From Hemileia vastatrix (taxonomy: Eukaryota > Basidiomycota > Pucciniomycetes > Pucciniales > Zaghouaniaceae): 64,000 nt of DNA. Within the stretch, counting starts at the first letter, position 1. Each line of letters opens with the position of its first letter. The stretch is taken from assembly GCA_030280995.1 (NCBI GenBank), contig JASXTE010000005.1:19011501-19075500 (forward strand), given 5' to 3'. A program made the position numbers and the translations under genes. Shown here one piece after another: positions 1-9,252 of the stretch. The notes under the pieces were generated by a model. The model ran no database searches and was not told where the DNA came from. It saw only the letters and a program-made list of their open reading frames with translations.

Positions 1-1027
1 AAATAATAAGGGAAATCCATCAAAATTAAAGAAAAAGACAAAAAGAGAGTATATGCGTATAAAACAATAATATTAAGGACTAAAGGAGACTTTTTAAGGT
101 TAATAATAGCTTAATAATCAGGGGGATTGACTGTAGAAATAATGGGGCTAATCCTGACATTATACTACGTGAAATTCCCATTCAAAAATAACCAAAATTG
201 ACTGAGAAACCACCCAAAAACTTAAAAAAGAGCGTGAGATGTGGGGTAACTACATGCAGTTCTTGGCAGGCGCTTGCACGGGTAAATCCTTGACTAAAAT
301 TAGGCGAATTTAAGCGTGGTGATGAAATAAAGTGCCAAGAGTGAGGTTATTAATGAAATTAGTGCATATAAACAAGGTCAATGCATTATTAATTAAGCTA
401 GGACACTAAATAAGCGCCTGTCGCCTATTTTAGTGTGTTTCCCCACAGTGGGCGTAGAATGTGGGGTAATTATAGTGTGAAAAAGCTAACTTTGCTAAAA
501 ATGAAGCTATTAACACGGGAAAAAAGCAGGCAGTATGTGGCCAGTACACAGAAGCCATTTCTGGCATAAAAAACACCAAATTTGAAAAGTGTTATTTTTA
601 TGCATTTAAATAGCCAAATCAATAGTTCTAAATGAGCCCAATTGATCTGTCAAAGCGCAATTTTGATATTCTCAATTTTATAGCGCATATAGTCAACTTT
701 TAAGTGAAATAAAGCGCATTTCTTGTTTTTTGCATAAAACAATGAATATAACAGCTTTAAGTGTACTTAAAATTTATGTAGCCTTATACTTAAGGTTCTT
801 AAGATTACCCTAACATATTCCAACTTAATATTAAGTACATAAGACCTATAAAAGGTGGATATATGCGTGTATATAAGGTGTTATAATGGCATTTTTTTGT
901 GTATTATCATAATTTTACTTATGTATACTATTTGTGTACTCTTATTTATTATTCCCATGTATAGTTCATGTGTTTAACATAACTTATAAGTACTTTTTAC
1001 TCAGTCCTGGAGATATACAGGCTGACA
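1..1027 (-). repeat. 3' LTR of element A (partial)
   Basis: Identical to 8226-9252. On the minus strand it starts TGTCAGCCTG at 1027. It contains two copies of ATGTGGGGTAA (239-249, 459-469) and three GCGCA boxes (655, 683, 714), possible promoter elements. The rest of the LTR lies outside the window. Confidence 0.95.
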
Positions 1028-1046
1028 CTCGCCCACCCAAAAAAAA
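1028..1046 (-). other. polypurine-like tract of element A
   Basis: On the minus strand the bases directly before the 3' LTR are eight T followed by GGGTGGGCGAG, then TGTCAG. Elements B, D, E and F have the same type of tract (T-run, then G/A-rich ending in GAG or AAG) directly before TGTCAGCC, which supports a role as plus-strand primer. Confidence 0.75.
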
Positions 1047-1210
1047 CAATAAAAAAAATGATAAGTTATACATTTTATTTTATTTAATTTGTAATTTTTC
1101 AGGTATTCAGAATAAATCTGTAGCATTAAAGATTCAACTTTAAAGAAATAAAACATAATAAAATATTATGAGTACTGGTTTTTTAACCCCTCAGCTGGTT
1201 GAACAGAAAT

Positions 1211-4200
1211 TTATTTCTGTTTAAATTTTTTAAGAAGGGTGGATAAATTAGAAATTTCTTTTTCAGGTATCCATTTATCAAATTCATTTGATTTCCCTTT
1301 AAATCTTAGTAAATACTCAGTTCCTTTTTCTTTAGTAAGGATTCTTTTCTTGAGTATTTTTTCAATCTCTGCTTTTTCCACAATTTCTTCAGGTTGCTTT
1401 TTAGGCCTTCCCCTTCTTTTTGGAAATAAGTCAGGATCATTTGCATGGTAAGGTTTCAATAATGAGATAGGGAAAACTGGATGTTTCCTATCATATGGAG
1501 CATATAATATGACTTCCACTGCATTATTACCAACCATTTTATTTACTACAAAAGGTCCTACAAAGGGATCCTTTAATTTAACATTACCTTGTAAGTTAAA
1601 ATGTAGTGTTGATATGAGGACTTCATCTCCCTTTTTAAATTCAAATTCTTTATGAGATTTGTCCCACCTTTTCTTTTCATATTCAAATGCTTTTTGGATG
1701 CATTCTTCTGCATGCTTTCTACACATTTGTTGCATATGAATAAAGGATTTAGTGCCAGGGTGTATATCCAACCTTGGTAGTTTATTTAAATGATTTACTG
1801 GGGTATTTGGTACATATCCCAGCCAGAGTTCAAATGGTTTCTTCTCTGTTACAGAATGAGTTGTGCTGTTATAAGCAAATTCAAGGCCAGGAATTAATGT
1901 TACCCAGTCATGTGTGAATTTCTCATTGTCTTTGTATTCTAATCCAAAGGCACAATATCTTCTGATCATGTCTTCTAGAGTTTGTATCATCCTCTCAGCC
2001 AGCCCATCAGTTTGTGGATGGTGTGCTGTAGACAATTTTAATTGACAACCTGATACTTCCATCAAAGATGTCCAGAACTCTGAAGTAAATTTAGGATCTC
2101 TGTCAGAGATTATGGCTTTGGGGAACCCAGCAGTATTCATCATTTGAGTCCACCATAGTAACGCCAAGTCTTTAGCAGATACCTCTTTATGGGTAGGGAT
2201 AAACTTACACATTTTTGTTAATCTATCCACTATTACCCAGCAAGAATTGAAACTTTCTTTTCCTGCTAATGGCAAGCCAGTTACAAAATCCATTTTTATA
2301 ATTTCCCATGGAGCTTTTGGCTGCTCTATTTGTTGTAACAACCCGGCTCTCTTCCCAGTTAATCTTTTAGATTTCTGACAAGAGTCACATGTTTCAATGT
2401 ATTTTTGTACATCCTCTTTCATGTTTATCCACCAGGCTGTATTTTTAACTCTGGTTAATGTTTTGTTAAAGTCAAAATGACCAGCTAAGATGTCATCATG
2501 ACAAGTACTCAACATTAACTCTTTCATAGAAGGTGGTATTACTATTACATTGCTTAACTTTTTCCTGTAATATATATATCCATCTTCAATTGATAGTTTA
2601 CCTTTTTCCAACGCATTTTTATACTTTGGAGGCAAGGTTTTAATTAATGCACTCATGGAGGCATTTGTTGGATCATTAAGAATGGTAGATAGTTTAGACA
2701 AATCTTTATCAGATGAATAATTTTCCAATATAGTTTGCATAAACTCTTCTTCTAAATCCACTATATAAATCCCAAATATATGTATAACCTCATTTTCAGG
2801 TACATAAGCTGGGTTGTCAGCATCATTTGGCAAAGGACTTCTGGATAATAAATCCACATTTGAATGCAATGTTCCTGCTCTATGGGTGATTTTCATTCTT
2901 CCTCTGTACTCTTGTACAGCTAGTTGCCATCTAAACATGTGCCTATTAGGTGTTTTCATGTTTAGTAATGATTTTACTGCACTGCAATCTGTTATAAGTT
3001 CAACCTTCTGGTCTTCCAGATAGTAATGAAGTTTCTCCAAAGCCCACACCACGGCTAAACATTCTAGCTGTGTGGCACCATACCTTAATTCTGTCTTTCT
3101 TAAGGTTCTGGATATATAACAGATAACTACTTCAGATAATTTTCCATTTATTATCTGTTTTTGCTGTAAAGCAGCACCCAAACCTATGAAACTTGCATCA
3201 GTGTACAAGATAAAAGGTAGGGTGAAATCTGGCAGTCCCAATATTGGAGCTGACATTAAACATTCCTTTAATTTGTTAAAGGCGTGCTGTCTTTCATTAT
3301 TCCAAATGAAAGCTTCATTCTTCCTGATTAATGTTGTTAAAGGGGCTGCAATGGATTGGTAATTTTTAATATATTGTCTATAATATCCACACATACCCAA
3401 AAAACTTTGAACCTCTTTTACATTTTTAGGTATCCCAATGTTTTTAATTGCTGCCACTTTATTCTGGTCAACACAAATTTGTAATCCAGATACAACATGT
3501 CCAAGTACTTTCAAGGATTGAAATCCAAACTTACATTTCTTTAATGCAATAGTCATATTAATTTCATCCATTTTTTGAAAGACTCTTTTCAGGTGATTTA
3601 AATGTTCATCATATGTTTTTGAAAACACTATGATGTCATCAATATAGACCAATAGCCATCCTTCAACCATTTCCTGATGAAAAACACTATCCATCAATTT
3701 TTGGAAGACTGAAGGGGCATTCTTTGGGCCAAATGGCATTCTCACATACTTATATATACCCATATGTGTGGTTATTAATAAGTAATTTTGAGAATTTCTT
3801 TCCACAGGAATCTGGTGATAACCCTTGTTCCCATCCAGACAGGAAATATATTTTGCTCCTTGTAAGGTAGCATGGATAGAAGCTATCCTTGGTAGAGGGT
3901 AAATATCATCTACTGTATATGTATTCAGAGCTCTATAATCACCGCATAATCTTGCCTTATCTTTTTCATAAGAGATTAATACTGGTGAAATGACACAATA
4001 CTTAGGTGTTGTGTCCACTTTTTCAACAATACCCATTTCCAACAACAATTTTATATTGTCTTCAATATCTTTCCTTTTTGCAGGAGATGCTGGGTAAGGT
4101 TTCTTTTTTAAACTGCCAGGAATATTATCCAGATCACAGCTTAAAGAGATTTTCATCTCATGGTCTTTGACCAATCCTAGTTCATTTGAGCCATGAGCAA

Positions 4201-7084
4201 ATGCCATAGGATATGATTTAATCAATCTCAAAATATCTTCTTGTTCAATTTTTGAGAGTTGAGGACTGAAAGAGGCCTTTTGGATTTCATTTTCCAATTC
4301 ACCCACTTCATTGGTGGTTCTTCCACCTTGCAGTTGTTCTTCTCTAGGAGAAATGGTATATACTGAATTTTCAGAACATATTTTGAATTTTCTTTTACCA
4401 TTCACCCCTATGGTAAAACAACTGTTTGCAGGATCTAGTTTAATGCCAAATTTTGTCAATAAATCATTGCCAATAATAAACCAATCACTACAATTATTAT
4501 TATCCATTACTACAAATTCACAAACTGCTCTAACATATCCATTATTATATTTAAAGAATACAGCAGTTTTGTATTTGCCAATTGGATTTAATACTGAACC
4601 AAAACCCCTCCAGTTCTTTGTCTGAACAGGTTCTAGTTTTTCCTGGTACTTACTATCAATTTTCATTAATGCATTAAGTGAAACTACACTACCTGCAGCC
4701 CCAGTGTCAAGAATGGCATTCATTTCTTTTCCACATATGATAATAGGTGCTCTGATAGGTGTTATTTTGTAAGTATCATGAGATACATCTTTAATTATTT
4801 CAGCTTCCTCTATAGAAGTTAAAGATGTGTCTGTATGAGGTATAGCATCATTCAGGAACATTATATCCTGTTCTAATACAAATATCTCATTTTCATCATC
4901 ACTGTAAGATATGTTACTCTTGCAATCCTCACTGGATTCCACATTCTCATCTTCATGATTACTAGGTTCAGAATTCTGTGAGGTTTCAATAACATTTATT
5001 CTTTTCTTACACGTGTGACCTTTAACCCAAGGTTCATTACATTTGTAACAAGTGTTATTTTCTTGTCTCTTAGGGACAAGGGGAGCTGAAGGTTTTTTCT
5101 TTTCCACTGGTAACTTACTTGTAGTAGGTTTTACCACGTCAACACTTTGTCTGTAATTACTATACTTGGTTTCATATTTGTGGTTTAATAATATCTCATT
5201 GCATATATTAATGAATCCAGAGGTGTCTCTGACAGTTTCAGTTCTAGCAACAATAATGTCTCTAACTGATATAGGCAACTTGTATATTATTTTTTCTTTC
5301 CACTCTTCATAATCCATTTTTGGATCCATAGCTTTCATGATTTTTATTAAATTCATTAAGAAGACCATGGGTTTTTCTCCAGCATTTGGATTATATCTGG
5401 CCCTTTCATACAGTCTTTGTTGAGTGATTCTAAATTTTGGGCCACCAAATTGCCTTTCAATTAGTGCCTTCCATTCATTCCAGGAGTAATTAATTCCCTC
5501 ACTCAATACAGATTCAAACCATAATAAGGCCACATCTGTAAATAAAGATATTAACTTTGAAGTAATTTCTTCATCAGGTAATTTGTATGAAAATTTTAAG
5601 TTATCAATTCTTTGTATGAATTGTTGCCAATCAGATTTTGAATCCCCGTCAAAAGAAGGGTACTGATCTAACTTAGGCCAGTTCTTTTGGCTAGTTTTTG
5701 CTTCCCTAACCTGAGGAATATTGAGTAATTCACTTACTTTAGAAAGATGATCATTTATTTCATCTTTTACTGATTTTATATTCTCAGAGCCCATGACACT
5801 ATGTTCATGTTCCATCATTGGTTTATCCTCAGAGTGTTTCATAAAAACTGGTACTCTTTCTACATAATAGGTATTATCCTTTATTGTTTCAGTATTTTTC
5901 AAAATGTTAGCTACTTCAATTTCTACTCTTTGTAACCTATCTTTTATTACAGGTACTTGAGTCAAAGTATCATTTACATTTGAAAAAGACAATTTTACAC
6001 GTCCCTCTATGGTAGCCATAATATTCTGAGAGTGTTCTAATTTATTTTCTAAATTTCTAATCTCAGATTTTAATCTTTTATTCTCATTGATTAATTCATT
6101 ATTTGAATTTTCAATAATTTTTAATTTATTGGCTGTGGTACTCAATGATTGTGTTAGCTGTAATAATACATTTTCTGTATTAATGTTTGACTCTTTTGAG
6201 AACTCTTCCAATTTTTCAATTCTTAATAATAATTTACTTATTATTTTTGATTCCATTGGATTCTCTTTTAAAAAATATTCTATTTTTTCCGTGTCCAATT
6301 CAGAAGACTCATTTTCAGGGTCAAGATTTAATTCATTTGATTCCATTTTTATATTAATAGTATTTTCCTGGTGGTCAATAAAACTATTTACATTGTCCTC
6401 ATGTAAAGACAAGTTTAACATATTCTGTTCAAATGAATAATCCTTTAAATCCTTATCAATAATATCCAATATTTCCTTATCAATCTCATTACCTATAAGT
6501 AATTTATTTTCAGGTTGATATAATTGATCATAAGAAGTTGGATGACTTACCAAGGTCTTATCCCACTTCCCCTGCCTCTCCTTGCCTTTCCCCTGTAAGG
6601 GTGACTGCTGGAGCCCTGCTGTTGAGGATTGTTGTAGTTTTGGGCGTACCAATCCCATTTCCATTTGCTTACTGTAATTTTTTGGTCCTCCTCTTGGGCT
6701 GGAGGTGTTGCTATGGAATTGTTGGGTGCCACTGTTGGTGGTTGAGTCTTTATGTCCACTAGAGCTTGGTTGACCTCTATGAAACCTTGAGCTGCTCTCT
6801 TTTCCAGATTGTTGATCTGGTCCACTATATTGTTGACTCTTATTGTCAAGGTGTTCAGTAGGGTTGATAGGGAGTGAACTTGTTCTTGTAAAGTATTTTT
6901 TGTTTTCTTTATTGAAACCTGCTTTAAAAGCTTTTCCCTTTCCTCCAGAGACATTGACGGAGTGTTGTTGATTATGGGAGAGTCCTGGCCCTCCATTTGA
7001 ATGTCCTGTAACAGGTCTTTCAGCTCTAGGTCTTAAGTTATAAGGTTTTACCTTTTTACTTACAATGTCATTGTTGTCACACAT
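1211..7084 (-). CDS. Gag-Pol polyprotein of element A, 1957 aa, with AT-hook and chromodomain
   Basis: Single uninterrupted gag-pol frame. From the N-terminus: basic, low-complexity leader (1-180, overlapped by another frame); coiled coil about 280-400; capsid-like region about 465-640; zinc knuckle CYKCNEPWVKGHTC (679-692), the C-x2-C-x7-H-x-C form known from chromoviruses; protease LDTGA (Asp793); reverse transcriptase with YIDD at 1147-1150; RNase H with Asp1296, Glu1341, Asp1366; integrase zinc finger (His1529/His1536, Cys1566, Cys1569); integrase core Asp1599, Asp1661, Glu1697 (spacing 35); GPF/Y module near 1842; AT-hook-like RRGRPKK near 1891; C-terminal chromodomain about 1903-1955. 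All catalytic residues are present, so the product is probably active. The start at 7084 is the first Met of the frame and is the homologous start used in B. No separate gag stop exists, so Gag and Pol must be made in one chain or by cleavage. Confidence 0.96.
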   Translation of the reverse strand: MCDNNDIVSKKVKPYNLRPRAERPVTGHSNGGPGLSHNQQHSVNVSGGKGKAFKAGFNKENKKYFTRTSSLPINPTEHLDNKSQQYSGPDQQSGKESSSRFHRGQPSSSGHKDSTTNSGTQQFHSNTSSPRGGPKNYSKQMEMGLVRPKLQQSSTAGLQQSPLQGKGKERQGKWDKTLVSHPTSYDQLYQPENKLLIGNEIDKEILDIIDKDLKDYSFEQNMLNLSLHEDNVNSFIDHQENTINIKMESNELNLDPENESSELDTEKIEYFLKENPMESKIISKLLLRIEKLEEFSKESNINTENVLLQLTQSLSTTANKLKIIENSNNELINENKRLKSEIRNLENKLEHSQNIMATIEGRVKLSFSNVNDTLTQVPVIKDRLQRVEIEVANILKNTETIKDNTYYVERVPVFMKHSEDKPMMEHEHSVMGSENIKSVKDEINDHLSKVSELLNIPQVREAKTSQKNWPKLDQYPSFDGDSKSDWQQFIQRIDNLKFSYKLPDEEITSKLISLFTDVALLWFESVLSEGINYSWNEWKALIERQFGGPKFRITQQRLYERARYNPNAGEKPMVFLMNLIKIMKAMDPKMDYEEWKEKIIYKLPISVRDIIVARTETVRDTSGFINICNEILLNHKYETKYSNYRQSVDVVKPTTSKLPVEKKKPSAPLVPKRQENNTCYKCNEPWVKGHTCKKRINVIETSQNSEPSNHEDENVESSEDCKSNISYSDDENEIFVLEQDIMFLNDAIPHTDTSLTSIEEAEIIKDVSHDTYKITPIRAPIIICGKEMNAILDTGAAGSVVSLNALMKIDSKYQEKLEPVQTKNWRGFGSVLNPIGKYKTAVFFKYNNGYVRAVCEFVVMDNNNCSDWFIIGNDLLTKFGIKLDPANSCFTIGVNGKRKFKICSENSVYTISPREEQLQGGRTTNEVGELENEIQKASFSPQLSKIEQEDILRLIKSYPMAFAHGSNELGLVKDHEMKISLSCDLDNIPGSLKKKPYPASPAKRKDIEDNIKLLLEMGIVEKVDTTPKYCVISPVLISYEKDKARLCGDYRALNTYTVDDIYPLPRIASIHATLQGAKYISCLDGNKGYHQIPVERNSQNYLLITTHMGIYKYVRMPFGPKNAPSVFQKLMDSVFHQEMVEGWLLVYIDDIIVFSKTYDEHLNHLKRVFQKMDEINMTIALKKCKFGFQSLKVLGHVVSGLQICVDQNKVAAIKNIGIPKNVKEVQSFLGMCGYYRQYIKNYQSIAAPLTTLIRKNEAFIWNNERQHAFNKLKECLMSAPILGLPDFTLPFILYTDASFIGLGAALQQKQIINGKLSEVVICYISRTLRKTELRYGATQLECLAVVWALEKLHYYLEDQKVELITDCSAVKSLLNMKTPNRHMFRWQLAVQEYRGRMKITHRAGTLHSNVDLLSRSPLPNDADNPAYVPENEVIHIFGIYIVDLEEEFMQTILENYSSDKDLSKLSTILNDPTNASMSALIKTLPPKYKNALEKGKLSIEDGYIYYRKKLSNVIVIPPSMKELMLSTCHDDILAGHFDFNKTLTRVKNTAWWINMKEDVQKYIETCDSCQKSKRLTGKRAGLLQQIEQPKAPWEIIKMDFVTGLPLAGKESFNSCWVIVDRLTKMCKFIPTHKEVSAKDLALLWWTQMMNTAGFPKAIISDRDPKFTSEFWTSLMEVSGCQLKLSTAHHPQTDGLAERMIQTLEDMIRRYCAFGLEYKDNEKFTHDWVTLIPGLEFAYNSTTHSVTEKKPFELWLGYVPNTPVNHLNKLPRLDIHPGTKSFIHMQQMCRKHAEECIQKAFEYEKKRWDKSHKEFEFKKGDEVLISTLHFNLQGNVKLKDPFVGPFVVNKMVGNNAVEVILYAPYDRKHPVFPISLLKPYHANDPDLFPKRRGRPKKQPEEIVEKAEIEKILKKRILTKEKGTEYLLRFKGKSNEFDKWIPEKEISNLSTLLKKFKQK
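6547..7084 (-). CDS. spliced overlapping small protein of element A (coiled coil, KWKWDW motif), 159 aa
   Basis: Candidate second product from the gag-pol start codon. Exon 1 is 7084-7064 (7 codons), the intron 7063-7006, exon 2 7005-6547. Splicing moves translation into the +1 frame, which stays open for 152 codons within gag-pol. The unspliced reading of exon 2 has its own Met at 6996. Visible in the protein: a heptad-like helix about residues 25-90, a Pro/Gln/Ser linker, KWKWDW at about 121-126, a basic Arg/Gly tail and C-terminal PW. B and D encode recognisable homologues in the same place and frame, and the +1 frame looks better conserved between A and B than the gag frame over the same bases. 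Family unknown to me. The basic tail and coiled coil would suit an RNA-binding or particle-associated role, which is inference. The stop overlaps a GGTAAGT donor-like site. Confidence 0.72.
7006..7063 (-). other. candidate 58-nt intron controlling frame choice in element A
   Basis: Minus-strand donor GTAAGT at 7063, branch-like GCTGAA, acceptor TTACAG ending at 7006, followed by GACATTCAAATGG. B and D have introns of 55 nt at the same place with the same acceptor context (CAG then GAC). All three lengths are 1 mod 3. Unspliced RNA reads Gag-Pol, spliced RNA reads the small protein. Confidence 0.7.
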
Positions 7085-7749
7085 TTTTACGTGGAATTTT
7101 AGAGAATTGAAAGTTTAGATATGAAAACTTCAAAAAGGAGTTTTATCAGTATTTATCAATACCACTGAAGACAATTTTATTGCTTACTTATTGGTATGAA
7201 GTGAATATTTAAGTGCCAAAAGTCAAATATGCTTTTATGTGGTCACTTGATTTAACTGGTCTACAATATGTAGCCGTGTATTTATATTTAAAAAAGAAAA
7301 TTTGTTAGTAAGATTCTTTCCAAATATTAAATGAATTTTACAAACCACTAAAAAGGGATTAAGAGTCCTGTAAAAAGAAAACAATTAATCAGTTTAATTG
7401 GTTATCATCTGCAAAGATCACAAATTTAATTGGTCTATTGACAGACTCCCACTAAGAACAATTTTATGTTAAATTAGTGGTAAAATTTTATCTGCAAAGA
7501 TCACAAATTTAATTGGTCTATTGACAGACCCACTAATAACAATTATAAGTTGAATTAGTGGTAAAATTGTTGATTCAATATCAAAATTTTATAATATAAC
7601 AGGGCTTCTTTTTCTGAAATCACTATATAAGTGACCCCAACCTGTTGTAATTATCCAAATATTTCTATAGGGATATTATTTACGTGCACCTTCTTTTGAA
7701 AATTTCACTTACAGGATTATAACAGAATTCTTGAGGAAAGGTCCCCAAT
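7085..7749 (-). other. leader of element A, with an 83-bp tandem duplication
   Basis: No gene. Contains two direct copies of an 83-bp unit (7408-7490 and 7491-7572), each beginning TCTGCAAAGATCACAAATTT on the plus strand and differing at several bases. The units carry AATTGG/CCAATT half-palindromes that also occur in the leader of B (about 30590-30650). They might serve packaging or dimerisation; nothing in the sequence proves it. Confidence 0.6.
7735..7749 (-). other. primer-binding site candidate of element A
   Basis: Directly after the 5' LTR the minus strand reads ATTGGGGACCTTTCC. B has ATTGGGGGTCTTTCC and D ATTGGGCGCCTTTCC at the same place. TGG two bases inside the LTR is the usual place for pairing with a tRNA CCA end. 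The primer tRNA could not be assigned. Confidence 0.55.
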
Positions 7750-9252
7750 TGTCAGGCTAAGGTCAAGTACAAGGACCTGAACTAGCTTGAATATTCAGTT
7801 GTCTAGAAGATTTTAATGGTACTATATGAATACTGTAGTTCTAATCCACTAAGTTGTAAAATATAATCAAATATAAAGGTCTCAGTAATATAATTCTCAC
7901 TATTCTTATATATGGCTTACAATCTTTATAGTTGGTAGAAAAATATATTATATAAATAAAGATACTATTCAAAAGTCTTATAAAAGTACTAATTGATATG
8001 TATTGTAATTGATTTTGGTTATATTGGTTAAATTGTAATGATAAAGAATGAAGAAATACAACCCAAAAACCTCCTCCTTTTATACACACTGAGTTCCCCA
8101 ATGATTCCCTTGATGTACCACCCAATACACAGTTAATCACGCCTCTAAACAACTAATAGACATTCCCATCAACATTCCCAGTGACCCATGACATAATTAG
8201 AAGAGTAATAACCGCCAAAATCCTGAAATAATAAGGGAAATCCATCAAAATTAAAGAAAAAGACAAAAAGAGAGTATATGCGTATAAAACAATAATATTA
8301 AGGACTAAAGGAGACTTTTTAAGGTTAATAATAGCTTAATAATCAGGGGGATTGACTGTAGAAATAATGGGGCTAATCCTGACATTATACTACGTGAAAT
8401 TCCCATTCAAAAATAACCAAAATTGACTGAGAAACCACCCAAAAACTTAAAAAAGAGCGTGAGATGTGGGGTAACTACATGCAGTTCTTGGCAGGCGCTT
8501 GCACGGGTAAATCCTTGACTAAAATTAGGCGAATTTAAGCGTGGTGATGAAATAAAGTGCCAAGAGTGAGGTTATTAATGAAATTAGTGCATATAAACAA
8601 GGTCAATGCATTATTAATTAAGCTAGGACACTAAATAAGCGCCTGTCGCCTATTTTAGTGTGTTTCCCCACAGTGGGCGTAGAATGTGGGGTAATTATAG
8701 TGTGAAAAAGCTAACTTTGCTAAAAATGAAGCTATTAACACGGGAAAAAAGCAGGCAGTATGTGGCCAGTACACAGAAGCCATTTCTGGCATAAAAAACA
8801 CCAAATTTGAAAAGTGTTATTTTTATGCATTTAAATAGCCAAATCAATAGTTCTAAATGAGCCCAATTGATCTGTCAAAGCGCAATTTTGATATTCTCAA
8901 TTTTATAGCGCATATAGTCAACTTTTAAGTGAAATAAAGCGCATTTCTTGTTTTTTGCATAAAACAATGAATATAACAGCTTTAAGTGTACTTAAAATTT
9001 ATGTAGCCTTATACTTAAGGTTCTTAAGATTACCCTAACATATTCCAACTTAATATTAAGTACATAAGACCTATAAAAGGTGGATATATGCGTGTATATA
9101 AGGTGTTATAATGGCATTTTTTTGTGTATTATCATAATTTTACTTATGTATACTATTTGTGTACTCTTATTTATTATTCCCATGTATAGTTCATGTGTTT
9201 AACATAACTTATAAGTACTTTTTACTCAGTCCTGGAGATATACAGGCTGACA
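7750..9252 (-). repeat. 5' LTR of element A, 1503 bp
   Basis: Bounded on the minus strand by TGTCAG and CTGACA. Its outer 1027 bases are identical to the 3' LTR copy at 1-1027. Open frames inside it (for example 7841-8152) have no family resemblance. Confidence 0.95.
8076..8084 (-). promoter_or_regulatory. TATA box in element A 5' LTR
   Basis: TATAAAAGG on the minus strand, about 330 bp before the LTR end. The solo LTR of the same family has it at 60109-60117, and the D (46524, 54664) and E (41638) LTRs have TATAAAAG at comparable places. Confidence 0.65.

Larger units (their letters stand above)
1..9252 (-). mobile_element. Ty3/gypsy chromovirus element A (intact, left end cut by window)
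   Basis: Complete LTR retrotransposon read on the minus strand except for the outer 476 or so bases of its 3' LTR, which lie left of the window. Order on the minus strand: 5' LTR 9252-7750, primer-binding candidate, leader 7749-7085, gag-pol 7084-1211, polypurine-like tract, 3' LTR from 1027. The 1027 visible bases of the 3' LTR match 8226-9252 base for base by eye, so the insertion is very recent. The coding region has no stop or frameshift. The right flank begins CAGAT; the matching duplication on the left cannot be seen. It probably inserted into or beside the H1 Harbinger remnant. Confidence 0.95.

Noticed and set aside
6487..6552. Second intron or -1 frameshift fusing the small frame to Gag-Pol
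   Set aside because: Removing the 52-58 nt interval leaves TGG TAA in all four elements, and no common slippery heptamer precedes the stop.
7735..7749. Naming the primer tRNA of A, B or D
   Set aside because: The three candidate sites differ right after TGGG and none could be matched to a tRNA from sequence alone.
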